Shown piece after piece: positions 33,899 through 41,795 of a stretch of 46,319 nucleotides of DNA. The stretch's first letter is position 1, and each line of letters begins with the position of its first letter. The notes under the pieces are model-generated. The model was not told the origin of the DNA. It worked only from the letters and a program-made list of their open reading frames with translations, and did no database searches. The position numbers and the translations under genes were made by a program. This DNA is from DATFWC01 sp045801465 (GTDB lineage: Bacteria > Pseudomonadota > Alphaproteobacteria > Rhizobiales > Xanthobacteraceae), in NCBI GenBank assembly GCA_045801465.1, contig JBJMSU010000030.1, positions 1-46,319 on the forward strand, written 5' to 3'.

Positions 33899-35286
33899 CG
33901 CGCCACCTGCCAACTTGTGCCTTCCTTGGAATCCTTGAGCTCGATGCCCATGCTGGACAGCTCGCCACGGATGCGGTCCGCCTCGGCGAAATTCTTTGCC
34001 TTGCGGGCAGCGTTGCGCGCCTCGATCAGGCCCGTCACGCGCGCCTCGTCGATCATCAGCGAGGCCGGCCTCCACGCCAACCATTCTGCCGCCGGGCGCT
34101 GGAGGAATCCAAGCATTTGCGCGCTCGCCTTGAGACTGGCGGCGGCCGGCTTCGCCCCTTTGGCGGCCTCGCTCCTGAGCTCGTGCAGGGCGGCGAGCGC
34201 CTTCGGCGTGTTGAGATCATCGGCGAGCGCGTCGAGCATGCCGGCGCACAGCAGCCCCGGCCCAACATCGGCCGTCAGCGAATACCAGGCATCGAGATGA
34301 TGCTTGGCTTCGCGCAAGCCAGCCTCGGTCCACGGCAGCGGCTGGCGGTAGTGGGTCTGCAGCAGCGCCAGGCGGATCGCCTCGCCGGGCCAGTGCTGAC
34401 GCAGCTCGTGAATGGTCACGAAGTTGCCGAGCGACTTCGACATTTTCTCGCCCTGCACCTGCAGGAAGCCATTATGCATCCAGGTGCGCGCCATGAATGG
34501 CGTGTGGAACGCGCAGCGCGACTGCGCGATCTCATTCTCGTGATGGGGAAACACCAAATCGATGCCGCCGCCATGGATGTCGAACGTCTCGCCCAGGTGG
34601 CGCCACGACATCGCCGAGCACTCGATGTGCCAGCCCGGCCGGCCGGGCGTCTGGATACCGGCGGGGGATGGCCACGCCGGCTCGCCGGCCTTGGACGGCT
34701 TCCACAGCACGAAGTCCTGCGGATCGCGCTTGTAGGGCGCGACGTCGACGCGCGCGCCGGCGATCAGCTCGTCGAGCGAGCGCTTCGACAACTGGCCGTA
34801 GTCCGGCATGGACGGCACGTGAAACAGCACGTGATCCTCGGCCACGTAGGCACATCCGGCGGCGACCAGCCGCTCGATCAGCACCTTCATGTCCTCGATG
34901 TGCTCGGTGGCGCGCGGCTCCGCCGTCGGCCGCAGGCAGCCGAGCGCGGCCACGTCCTCGCGGTAGTGCCGGTAGGTCTCCTCGGTCAGGTCGCGGATCG
35001 GGATGCCGCGCTCGGCCGCGCGCGCGTTGATCTTGTCGTCCACGTCGGTGACGTTGCGCACGTAGACCACATGGTCGGCACCGTAGAGGTGGCGCAGCAC
35101 GCGGAACAAGACGTCGAACACCACGGCCATCCGGCCATTGCCGATGTGCACGAAGTCGTAGACGGTCGGTCCGCAGGCATAGACGCGCACGCGCTTCTGC
35201 TCCGGCGGGATTTTTGGGTCCTGCCAGTCGAGCGGCTCGAAAGGCCGCTTCTCGCGCGTCAGCGTGTCGTAGAGCTTCAGTTCCAT
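33895..35286 (-). CDS. cysS: Cysteinyl-tRNA synthetase
   Basis: A 463-residue class I synthetase charging tRNA-Cys. YACGPTVYDFVHIGNGRMAV holds the first zinc Cys and the HIGH-like HIGN; the other zinc ligands are in WHIECSAMS and FPHHENEIAQS; KMSKSLGNFVT is the KMSKS loop. The C-terminal region ends AEADRIRGELSSMGIELKD, the normal finish. It is the first of the cysS-GNAT-small protein-cimA chain. The 35287-35628 region upstream separates it from a divergent small gene and holds its unresolved promoter. Confidence 0.96.
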   Translation of the reverse strand: MELKLYDTLTREKRPFEPLDWQDPKIPPEQKRVRVYACGPTVYDFVHIGNGRMAVVFDVLFRVLRHLYGADHVVYVRNVTDVDDKINARAAERGIPIRDLTEETYRHYREDVAALGCLRPTAEPRATEHIEDMKVLIERLVAAGCAYVAEDHVLFHVPSMPDYGQLSKRSLDELIAGARVDVAPYKRDPQDFVLWKPSKAGEPAWPSPAGIQTPGRPGWHIECSAMSWRHLGETFDIHGGGIDLVFPHHENEIAQSRCAFHTPFMARTWMHNGFLQVQGEKMSKSLGNFVTIHELRQHWPGEAIRLALLQTHYRQPLPWTEAGLREAKHHLDAWYSLTADVGPGLLCAGMLDALADDLNTPKALAALHELRSEAAKGAKPAAASLKASAQMLGFLQRPAAEWLAWRPASLMIDEARVTGLIEARNAARKAKNFAEADRIRGELSSMGIELKDSKEGTSWQVAR

Positions 35287-35542
35287 CGGACCCCTGGCCT
35301 CCCGCTGGCCGGGCGTCCCTTGTATCTCATTCGAGAAAAGACGGCCGCAGCCAGCGTGTTCCGCTAGCCAATAATCTCCCGAGAAACGCCGCAGATCGGG
35401 TTTAAGCCGTTCATGGCCGGAGAATGCGTGCGGCGGCTGACCCCGTCAAGACGGAAACAGGCCGGAAAACCGGTTCGGCTGCCATTAACCACCGCATCAA
35501 CCGCCGCCACGATGTTAACGACAATTTGCCCGGGTTGCGGCA

Positions 35543-35567
35543 GGAACCATCCGCTTTGAACGTAGTT
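35543..35567 (+). promoter_or_regulatory. Possible EcfG-type (general stress) promoter
   Basis: GGAAC at 35543-35547, 16 bases, then AGTT at 35564-35567 closely matches the alphaproteobacterial EcfG consensus GGAAC-N16/17-cGTT. It lies 62 bases before the start of the 77-aa gene in the right direction. A chance match cannot be excluded. Confidence 0.4.
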
Positions 35568-35628
35568 GCTTCTGTGCGCGACAAATGACCGTGTCGTGCG
35601 GACAGCACCGAGCTTGAGGGGACGGGTC

Positions 35629-35862
35629 ATGAGTTCCGAGACTACGGGTAAGTCGGTGCCGCACCTCGAACTTCGCCCTGTCCAGGCATCCTCTGCGGAT
35701 GCGGATATGCGCGTCTACGTTCTCCTGCCGACAGTGGAAGAGCTCCTGGGCCAGCCGGATTTCGGCCGCCGCAACCCGATCTTCCTCCCCGGCCACGAAC
35801 GTCCGCTCGACGGCTGGGCGATCTTCGGCTCGATCCGCGACCGCGGCGTTGTCCTCCACTGA
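35629..35862 (+). CDS. Small protein of unknown function (77 aa)
   Basis: A 77-residue soluble protein starting MSSETTGKSVPHLELRPVQ, with a conserved-looking middle MRVYVLLPTVEELLGQPDFG and an end RPLDGWAIFGSIRDRGVVLH. No signal peptide or membrane helix. I recognise no family. GAGGGG seven bases before ATG 35629 is a good ribosome site; the 21 codons upstream in frame are not used. A possible stress-type promoter lies upstream, and a nested palindromic repeat follows the stop. Confidence 0.7.
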   Translation: MSSETTGKSVPHLELRPVQASSADADMRVYVLLPTVEELLGQPDFGRRNPIFLPGHERPLDGWAIFGSIRDRGVVLH

Positions 35863-35891
35863 CCGTTCCCTCTCCGTTGATTGTCACGGCC

Positions 35892-36258
35892 GGGCGAGCC
35901 GCCTTAAGCGGCGAGGGTTGTCCCGGCCATCTCGTTTAGGTGGGAGAGGCGGTGCCAACATAAGCGGGATTGCCGGGTCGACCCCCATAGGCGCTAACAA
36001 CGGAGCGCCCGCGATCCTATGGTTCGAGACGCGTCGCTTCGCTCCGCTCCTCACCATGAGGATCGCTACGATAGCCCTCAGATAGACCTCATCCTGAGGA
36101 GCCGCCGAAGGCGGCGTCTCGAAGGAGAGGTCGTGCACTCGGGCATTCCGGCCTTATGTTAGCGCCTATGGGGCTTGACCCGGCACTCCATCATCGTGAG
36201 TTAAGTCATGTTTTCTGGTGGATACGCGGGTCAACCCTCGCCGCTGTGCGGCTCGCCC
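35892..36258. repeat. Nested palindromic repeat array
   Basis: Three palindromes are nested. The outer pair is the hairpin GGGCGAGCCGC...GCGGCGAGGG at 35892-35917 and its inverted copy at 36235-36258. The middle pair is CCGGGTCGACCCCCATAGGC and following bases at 35973-35998, answered at 36158-36183. The inner element at about 36013-36126 has GGTTCGAGACGC and GCGTCTCGAAGG ends with CTCCTCACCATGAGGA and TCATCCTGAGGAG between, a familiar rhizobial intergenic repeat. It fills the gap between two convergent genes and could terminate both. Confidence 0.75.
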
Positions 36259-36289
36259 CACGCATGACGAGTGAGAAATTGGCGCAACG

Positions 36290-37003
36290 TTAAGGGGCGG
36301 GTGCCGTGGTCTCCGCCGGCGTTGCCACGAACGTCATGCGTTCCTGGTTGTGCTCGAGATTGGGATAGCGGCGGTGCGCCGCAAAGCCTGCCCGCGACAG
36401 CGCTTCCAGCATCTCGGCTTCGCTGTAATGGGTGAGGCCGAGCCGGTTGCGCAAACGGCGATAATCGGAGAACAGCGTCCGGATAAGCCCCAACAGCGCG
36501 GGACCGACGAAGCCATGCCGCCATGCGAGCGTCATCAACGCGACGATCGCACCGACCGCGCTCGTGTGCGGCGGGATCACGTCGCCGACGACCAGGCGGC
36601 CATCGGCGGCAAGCAGCCGTTTGAACAGGGCGAGCAGCTCGGCGAATTGCGTATGGTCGAGATACTGGGCCACCGAGTTGAGCACGATCAGATCGACGGT
36701 GCCGGGCGGGAGCGCCGCCACCTCCTCGGGTGAGCGCACGGTGATCTTGGCATTATCCCTGAAGCGGGCGGCAAGCTTGTCGCGCACGCCGGGCGCGCCG
36801 TCAGAGAGGATCAGCGCCCCCGCCGCTTCGGCCACGAGATGGGCGGCGGTTGCCTCGCCGCAGCCGTAGTCGACGACGGTGGCCGACGGGGAGGGCACGA
36901 GCGAGCGGATCTCGAGCGCGACGTCGCGATAGTGGACGTCGCGGTGGAGATCATTGACGTAGATTCGGTTGGGCGCGTTCCAGAACGACAGCCAGTCACG
37001 CAT
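36290..37003 (-). CDS. SAM-dependent methyltransferase (class I)
   Basis: A 237-residue Rossmann methyltransferase: motif I is VVDYGCGEATAAHLV (about 43-57), an acidic residue follows in LILSDGAPG, and DLIVLNSVAQYLDH and LLAADGRLVVGDVIPP are later family blocks. The C-terminal part YSEAEMLEALSRAGF is the usual lid region. The N-terminal WLSFWNAPNRIYVND suggests a small-molecule or lipid substrate, but none can be assigned. It starts 9 bases after the cupin stop, so carA, cupin and methyltransferase form a run on the minus strand. Confidence 0.9.
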   Translation of the reverse strand: MRDWLSFWNAPNRIYVNDLHRDVHYRDVALEIRSLVPSPSATVVDYGCGEATAAHLVAEAAGALILSDGAPGVRDKLAARFRDNAKITVRSPEEVAALPPGTVDLIVLNSVAQYLDHTQFAELLALFKRLLAADGRLVVGDVIPPHTSAVGAIVALMTLAWRHGFVGPALLGLIRTLFSDYRRLRNRLGLTHYSEAEMLEALSRAGFAAHRRYPNLEHNQERMTFVATPAETTAPAP

Positions 37004-37012
37004 CGCCGGAGA

Positions 37013-37546
37013 TCACCGTCCCCACAACTGCAGCAACGGGCCATGCGCCCCGTAGACCGGATCGGTGTCGGGCTGCGGCACCAGCGGGATCGATTTGATC
37101 GCGCGCGCATGCTCGGCGCGGCTGCCGCGGCAGAGATTGTAGCGCCCGCTGTGCGGATAGGCGCCGACCACCAGCAGATCCGGGCTGGCCCACAGGCGCT
37201 GATGCCCGGTACCGGCCGGCAGCACCGCGACGTCGCCGCGCTCGAGGTCGATGTCTCCGCCGTTGTTGCCGCCGAAGCGCACGCGCGCGCGGCCGCGCGC
37301 GATCCCCATCGCCTCGTGGATCATCGAATGGTAATGCGGGAAGGGATAGACGCCGTTGCGCCACATGTTGTCGCCCCAACCGTTCGCCTGGAACATCGCC
37401 TCGATCACGTCGGCGGGATCGATCTTGCCGCGCATGTCGACGACCTTGGAATAGACCAGGAACGGCAGGTTGGCATTGTTGGGGATCGCGCCGTCGTCCT
37501 CGAACATGAAGGCGAGAGGCTCGATCACATTCGCCTTCGCGCGCAT
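37013..37546 (-). CDS. YjlB-like cupin protein
   Basis: A 177-residue single-domain cupin. FMFEDDGAIPNNANLPFLVY at the start and the metal-site block FPHYHSMIHEAMGIARG (H-x-H-x4-H-E) followed by GDVAVLPAGTGHQ identify the B. subtilis YjlB type. Such cupins bind one divalent metal; the reaction is unknown. It starts 5 bases after the carA stop, so it is very likely cotranscribed with it. The ribosome site is weak, consistent with coupled translation. Confidence 0.88.
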   Translation of the reverse strand: MRAKANVIEPLAFMFEDDGAIPNNANLPFLVYSKVVDMRGKIDPADVIEAMFQANGWGDNMWRNGVYPFPHYHSMIHEAMGIARGRARVRFGGNNGGDIDLERGDVAVLPAGTGHQRLWASPDLLVVGAYPHSGRYNLCRGSRAEHARAIKSIPLVPQPDTDPVYGAHGPLLQLWGR

Positions 37547-37551
37547 GACCG

Positions 37552-38742
37552 CTATTTTCCCTTGTTCTCGCGCATCATGTCGACGAAACGCGTAAACAAA
37601 TAGTGGCTGTCGCGCGGGCCCGGCGAGGCTTCGGGATGGTACTGCACCGAGAACACCGGCTTGTCCTTGAGCGCGAGGCCGCAGTTCGATCCGTCGAACA
37701 GGGAAACGTGGGTCTCGGTGGCGTCGGGCGGCAGCGTCGTCCGGTCGACGGCGAAGCCGTGGTTCATCGAGGTGATCTCGACCTTGCCGGTCACGAGGTC
37801 CTTCACCGGATGATTGGCGCCATGATGGCCCTGATGCATCTTGACGGTGCGCGCGCCGACCGCGAGGCCGAGCATCTGGTGGCCGAGACAGATGCCGAAG
37901 GTGGGGACTCCGCGCTCGATCACGTCGCGGATGACCGGCACGGCGTATTGGCCGGTCGCCGCCGGATCGCCCGGCCCATTGGAGAGAAAGATGCCGTCGG
38001 GCTTGAGCGCCAGGATGTCCTCGGCGGCAGTGGTCGCCGGCACCACCGTCACCCGGCAGCCGGAGCCGGCAAGCAGGCGCAGGATGTTGCGCTTGATGCC
38101 GTAGTCGATCGCCACGACATGAAATTCCGGGTTCTCCTGCCGGCCATAGCCCTTGCCGAACTCCCACGGCGTCTCGTCCCAGGTGAAGCGCTGACCCGAG
38201 GTGACCATCGGCACCAGGTCCATGCCGACCAGGCCCGGCCACTCGCGTGCTTCCTGCTTGAGCGCCGCAAGGTCGAAATTGCCATTCGGCGCGTGGGCGA
38301 TGACCGCATTGGGCATGCCCTTCTCGCGAATCAGGGCGGTGAGCGCGCGCGTGTCGATCCCGGTGAGCCCGATCACGCCGCGGCTGCGCAGCCAGTGGTC
38401 GAGATGGCGCGTGGCGCGGTGATTGGACGGATCGGTAATGGGCGAATGAAGGATGACCCCGCGTGCGCCCGGCGTCGCGGCCATGCTGACGGTCTCGATA
38501 TCCTCATCGTTGGTGCCGACATTGCCGATATGCGGGAAGGTGAAGGTGATGATCTGGCCGGCATAGGAAGGATCGGTGAGAATCTCTTCATATCCGGTCA
38601 TGGCGGTATTGAAGCACACCTCGCCGGCGGCGTGGCCGACGGCGCCCAGGCCGAAGCCTTCGAGCACGGTGCCGTCCGCCAGGACCAGGAGGGCCGTGGG
38701 CTTGGGCTCCACCCAGCCGGAATCGTTCTGCCGCGTGGTCAT
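37552..38742 (-). CDS. carA: Carbamoyl-phosphate synthase small subunit CarA
   Basis: A 396-residue glutaminase subunit that feeds ammonia to CarB for arginine and pyrimidine synthesis. The N-terminal CPSase domain contains GEVCFNTAMTGYEEILTDPSY, and the class I amidotransferase domain carries the nucleophile in GICLGHQMLGLA and the His-Glu in QYHPEASPGP. ATG 38742 begins the family sequence; the longer open frame runs across yqeY and is not coding. carB is not in the window; instead a cupin follows. It is divergent from yqeY, as in other alphaproteobacteria. Confidence 0.95.
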   Translation of the reverse strand: MTTRQNDSGWVEPKPTALLVLADGTVLEGFGLGAVGHAAGEVCFNTAMTGYEEILTDPSYAGQIITFTFPHIGNVGTNDEDIETVSMAATPGARGVILHSPITDPSNHRATRHLDHWLRSRGVIGLTGIDTRALTALIREKGMPNAVIAHAPNGNFDLAALKQEAREWPGLVGMDLVPMVTSGQRFTWDETPWEFGKGYGRQENPEFHVVAIDYGIKRNILRLLAGSGCRVTVVPATTAAEDILALKPDGIFLSNGPGDPAATGQYAVPVIRDVIERGVPTFGICLGHQMLGLAVGARTVKMHQGHHGANHPVKDLVTGKVEITSMNHGFAVDRTTLPPDATETHVSLFDGSNCGLALKDKPVFSVQYHPEASPGPRDSHYLFTRFVDMMRENKGK

Positions 38743-38871
38743 GGCGCTTAGATAGGTGCGAAGGCGCCGGCTCGTCAAATTGCATTCGTTGACGGTTCTC
38801 ATCAAAATAAAACGATCTGCCAACCTGGCTGCGGCGATAGACGCGATTGCGCTGCAACGCTGTTCGTCTGC

Positions 38872-38877
38872 TATAAC
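38872..38877 (+). promoter_or_regulatory. Candidate -10 box for yqeY
   Basis: TATAAC at 38872-38877 lies 37 bases before the yqeY start codon; TTGCGC at 38847-38852 would be a -35 at a rather wide 19-base spacing. Weak support only. Confidence 0.28.
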
Positions 38878-38913
38878 GTTGCCGACCGCCATTTGCCGAC
38901 CGACGGAGTGACC

Positions 38914-39378
38914 GTGCTGCGCGATAGCATCAATGATGCGCTGAAGGATGCGATGAAGTCGCAGGACAAGCGCCGCGTGTCGACGCTGCGCCTGGTCAAC
39001 GCGGCGATCAAGAACGCCGAGATCGAGGCGCGCGGAGCCGGCAAGGAGGCGCTCGGCGACGATGCGATCCTCGGCGTGCTGCAGAAAATGATCAAGCAGC
39101 GCCAGGAATCGGCCGAGCTGTACGACAAGGGCGGCCGCCCCGAGCTCGCCGCCCAGGAGCGCGAGGAGATGGAGATCATCTCCGCCTACCTGCCGCAGCA
39201 GATGTCGGATCTCGAGGCGGGCTCGGTGATCCAGCAGATCGTGCACGAGATCAACGCGCAGGGGCTCAAAGACATGGGCCGCACCATGACGGCGCTGAAG
39301 GAGCGCTTCGCCGGCAAGATGGATTTCGCCAAGGCCTCCGCCAAAGTGAAGGAGCTGTTGGGCAGCTCGCGGTCGTAG
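38914..39378 (+). CDS. yqeY: GatB/YqeY-domain protein
   Basis: A 154-residue YqeY protein: LRDSINDALKDAMKSQDKRR at the start, then a helical body (EREEMEIISAYLPQQMSDLE) and the C-terminal domain shared with the tail of GatB (MGRTMTALKERFAGKMDFAK, ending VKELLGSSRS). The tRNA-amidotransferase link is by domain only; YqeY function is unknown. I chose the GTG at 38914, with GGAG five bases upstream; the family normally begins at this point. Its usual downstream neighbour dnaG is displaced by an insertion of several genes. Confidence 0.93.
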   Translation: MLRDSINDALKDAMKSQDKRRVSTLRLVNAAIKNAEIEARGAGKEALGDDAILGVLQKMIKQRQESAELYDKGGRPELAAQEREEMEIISAYLPQQMSDLEAGSVIQQIVHEINAQGLKDMGRTMTALKERFAGKMDFAKASAKVKELLGSSRS

Positions 39379-39404
39379 GTGGGGCAGCCTCGAGGGCCTC
39401 GAGC

Positions 39405-40259
39405 GTGGCGAAATTTGCGCGCGACACGATCCTGCAGAATCTGGCTGATGACCGGCGGGCAGGGCGCGCCGTCTACGACGCACTGTGCGGGTCGGGCATC
39501 ACCGCCAAAATGGCCGCGCGCGGCGGCGCCAGCATGGTCACCACGCATGCGCTCGCCTATTTCCGCATGCAGGGACTGAGTTCGATGGCGGGCTATCTCC
39601 CGATCTGCGACGCGAACGCTTTGACGCTCGAGATCGGCGAGCGCGCCCTCGTCAATGTCGTCAAGGATTGTCCCCTGATCGCCGGGCTCCTGTGTGTCGA
39701 TCCGACCCGCGACATGGAGCGGTTGCTCGCGGACGTCGTGGCAACCGGCTATGACGGTGTCATGAACTGCCCGACCATCGCCTTGGTGGACGGAACGTTT
39801 CGCGCGGCACTGGAAGAAACCGGCATGGGCTTCGAGCGCGAAGTCGACGTGCTCGGCGCCGCATCGCGGATGGGCCTGTTCACCAAAGCATTTTGCACCT
39901 CGGTGGACGAAGCTTTGGCCATGGCCGAGGCCGGCGTCGACAACATCATCGTTCACTTCGGCAACAGCTCCGGAGGCACGACCGGGTCGAAGACGGTGCT
40001 GGCGCATGAGGCGGCTCGCGCGCGCGCGACCGCGATCCTCGACGCCCTGGCGCCGCGGTTCTCCGACCGCATCGTCACCTGCCACGGCGGAGCGATCGAG
40101 ACCGCAGCGGATTTCGCAACGTTCTGGCAGGCGGAGCCGCGCCTCGACGGCTATGTCGGGGGCTCGTCGGCGGAACGGTTCCCGATCGAGACCTCCGTCG
40201 TTGAAGCCACCCGGCGGTTTCGCGCGCTCAGACGGCCGGGCCGTGGTAGGGTGGATTGA
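39405..40259 (+). CDS. TIM-barrel protein, phosphoenolpyruvate-hydrolase-like family
   Basis: A 284-residue protein resembling the TIM-barrel half of Tm-1/UPF0261-type proteins, often annotated as phosphoenolpyruvate hydrolase-like. Visible blocks are CGSGITAKMAARGGASMVTT, CVDPTRDMERLLADVV, GYDGVMNCPTIALVDG and the barrel end DGYVGGSSAERFPIE. The activity is not established here. The start is a GTG at 39405 with only a weak ribosome site, 26 bases after yqeY. Its last codons (GRGRVD, stop TGA) lie inside a palindromic repeat, so the natural C-terminus may have been altered by insertion of that repeat. Confidence 0.85.
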   Translation: MAKFARDTILQNLADDRRAGRAVYDALCGSGITAKMAARGGASMVTTHALAYFRMQGLSSMAGYLPICDANALTLEIGERALVNVVKDCPLIAGLLCVDPTRDMERLLADVVATGYDGVMNCPTIALVDGTFRAALEETGMGFEREVDVLGAASRMGLFTKAFCTSVDEALAMAEAGVDNIIVHFGNSSGGTTGSKTVLAHEAARARATAILDALAPRFSDRIVTCHGGAIETAADFATFWQAEPRLDGYVGGSSAERFPIETSVVEATRRFRALRRPGRGRVD

Positions 40260-40400
40260 GGCGCGACGCGCGGCCCTCGAACGGGACCGCTGCATTGCGC
40301 GCCGAAACCCACCAAGAACGGAGCCGAAGACGGTGGATTTCGGCGCACGGCGTTGGGATGCCTTCGCGAAGCTTCGCGGCGCGCCTCAACCGCACCCTAC
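40246..40400. repeat. GTAGGGTGG palindromic repeat joining two convergent genes
   Basis: GTAGGGTGGATTGAGGCGCG (40246-40265) is imperfectly answered by GCGCCTCAACCGCACCCTAC (40381-40400), with an inner pair GAAACCCACC and GGTGGATTTC. The left arm includes the TGA of the TIM-barrel gene, and the right arm includes the TAG of the alpha/beta hydrolase gene. It belongs to the same type as the element at 31541-31668. Confidence 0.78.
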
Positions 40401-41125
40401 TGCGCCGCCTCGAGCAAAATCTCGGTGAGCCGTTCCGGCATGTCGACCATCACGTCGTGACCGCATGGCACCTCATACACGCGCCAGGCGGGATTCGACT
40501 GCAATCTTTCGTAAGCCGCGTCGAAGGCCGGATTGGGATAGTCGCGGGCGCGGATGTAGGTTTTCTTGCCGACGTGCTCGCGCGCGCCGGTCAGTGTGAT
40601 CCTGTCCAGCAGCGTCGCGATCGGCTGCGGCGTGCACAGGGCGTCCACCCAGGCGCGATCCTTTTCGTTGACCTTGAAGAACTCGGCCGATCGCGCCGGC
40701 ACCGCGATGTCTCCTCTTAGCCTCGCCGCCTCGATGACCTCGCGCGTGGCCGGCGCGGTCAGCTCGAGGAGGCACTGCCCGGTTTCCGGCACGAAGGCGT
40801 CGAGGAAGACCAGCGACGCGATGGCCTTGCGTGCCTGCTCGGCGACGCCGGAAATGACGAAGCCGGCATAGGAGTGGCCGACCAGCACGACCTCGTTCAG
40901 GTCTTCCCACTGAATGACGTTGACGATGTCGGTGACGTGGGTGGCGAGAGCGATGCTGCCGCTCATCAGGTGCGAGCGCTCGCCGAGGCCGGTGAGCGTC
41001 GGCGTGAACACCTTGTGGCCGCGCTCGCTAAGAAGATCGGCGACGCGGCGCCAGCACCAGCCGCCGTGCCAGGCGCCGTGGACGAGGACGAAGGTCATGG
41101 CGTTCGTCTGCGCGCCGGCAGCCAT
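40397..41125 (-). CDS. Alpha/beta hydrolase
   Basis: A 242-residue alpha/beta hydrolase: oxyanion-region HGAWHGGWCWRRVADLL at the N-terminus, the nucleophile elbow GHSYAG (Ser near 84), and the catalytic His in PCGHDVMVDMPERL near the C-terminus. The HGAWHGGW start resembles the esterase/hydroxynitrile-lyase-like group (methyl esterases). ATG 41125 is used, though ATG 41098 (MTFVLVHG) is a natural alternative. Substrate unknown. It ends in a repeat and starts 10 bases after the brnA stop. Confidence 0.91.
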   Translation of the reverse strand: MAAGAQTNAMTFVLVHGAWHGGWCWRRVADLLSERGHKVFTPTLTGLGERSHLMSGSIALATHVTDIVNVIQWEDLNEVVLVGHSYAGFVISGVAEQARKAIASLVFLDAFVPETGQCLLELTAPATREVIEAARLRGDIAVPARSAEFFKVNEKDRAWVDALCTPQPIATLLDRITLTGAREHVGKKTYIRARDYPNPAFDAAYERLQSNPAWRVYEVPCGHDVMVDMPERLTEILLEAAQ

Positions 41126-41135
41126 GATCGAATGC

Positions 41136-41447
41136 TCAGGCCCGCTTCTTGCGCTTCTGCTGCATATAGGAGCGCAGCACTGCGTTCATGCGCCGCTGAT
41201 ATCCGGCGCCCTCGTTCTTGAAGAAGTCGAGCACGTCCTCGTCGACGCGAATCGAAATGGCCTTCTTCTTCGGCGGAACCATGATGACCGCTTCGGACCA
41301 ATCGCTCTCGTCGAAATCGGCCCACTCCGGATCGCGGGCCATCGCTGCCTCGATCTCAGCATCCGTGAGGTTGTGGAATTTCTTCCAATCAGTCTTCCCG
41401 CTCCTCGAGTGGCCGCGGGAGACGACCGTGATATTTTTTTCTTTCAT
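41136..41447 (-). CDS. brnA: BrnA-family antitoxin
   Basis: A 103-residue antitoxin. The N-terminal half is acidic and polar (DAEIEAAMARDPEWADFDESDW), the toxin-binding part, and the C-terminal half is a ribbon-helix-helix-type DNA-binding domain (KKAISIRVDEDVLDFFKNEGAGYQRRMNAVLRSYM) ending in a basic tail. BrnA neutralises BrnT and represses the operon. It overlaps brnT by 59 bases in another frame. ATG 41447 starts the family sequence; the longer open frame is not used. Confidence 0.92.
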   Translation of the reverse strand: MKEKNITVVSRGHSRSGKTDWKKFHNLTDAEIEAAMARDPEWADFDESDWSEAVIMVPPKKKAISIRVDEDVLDFFKNEGAGYQRRMNAVLRSYMQQKRKKRA

Positions 41448-41706
41448 CGCGTCTGGCTCTTCGCGCCGAGATGATCCGGCAGCTTTCGCCCCGTAACGTG
41501 CAGACGACGACCGTTTCTTCGCCCTCGACGTAGCCGAAGACCATGTAGCGGACTTCGCCTTTGCGGTCCGATCGGCGGACGATCGTCGGGCCATCTATGA
41601 CCACCCGCGCATCTTCAAAATCAATTCCATGGTCTCGCAGATTCGCCCGACGTTTGTCATCATCCCATTCGAACGTGCGAACGTGCGCAAAGATATCCTT
41701 TTCCAT
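41389..41706 (-). CDS. brnT: BrnT-family toxin (ribonuclease)
   Basis: A 105-residue BrnT toxin with the typical start TFEWDDDKRRANLRDHGIDFEDA, the block VRYMVFGYVEGEETVVVCTLRG and the C-terminal RIISARRARRDERKKY. BrnT is an RNase related to RelE that stops translation. The gene lies before brnA in the usual order, with GAGGAGG upstream of the ATG and a good sigma-70 promoter further upstream. The C-terminal tail (HGRLPRPLEERED) is longer than many. The pair sits between yqeY and dnaG, which are normally close. Confidence 0.93.
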   Translation of the reverse strand: MEKDIFAHVRTFEWDDDKRRANLRDHGIDFEDARVVIDGPTIVRRSDRKGEVRYMVFGYVEGEETVVVCTLRGESCRIISARRARRDERKKYHGRLPRPLEERED

Positions 41707-41795
41707 GGATCTTGCGGCCTCCTCGACGCACCAAACTCATGCCTTCCGTCATGAGGCAGGGCGCCGAAATCTTTAGAATGCCGCAATCGCCGATT

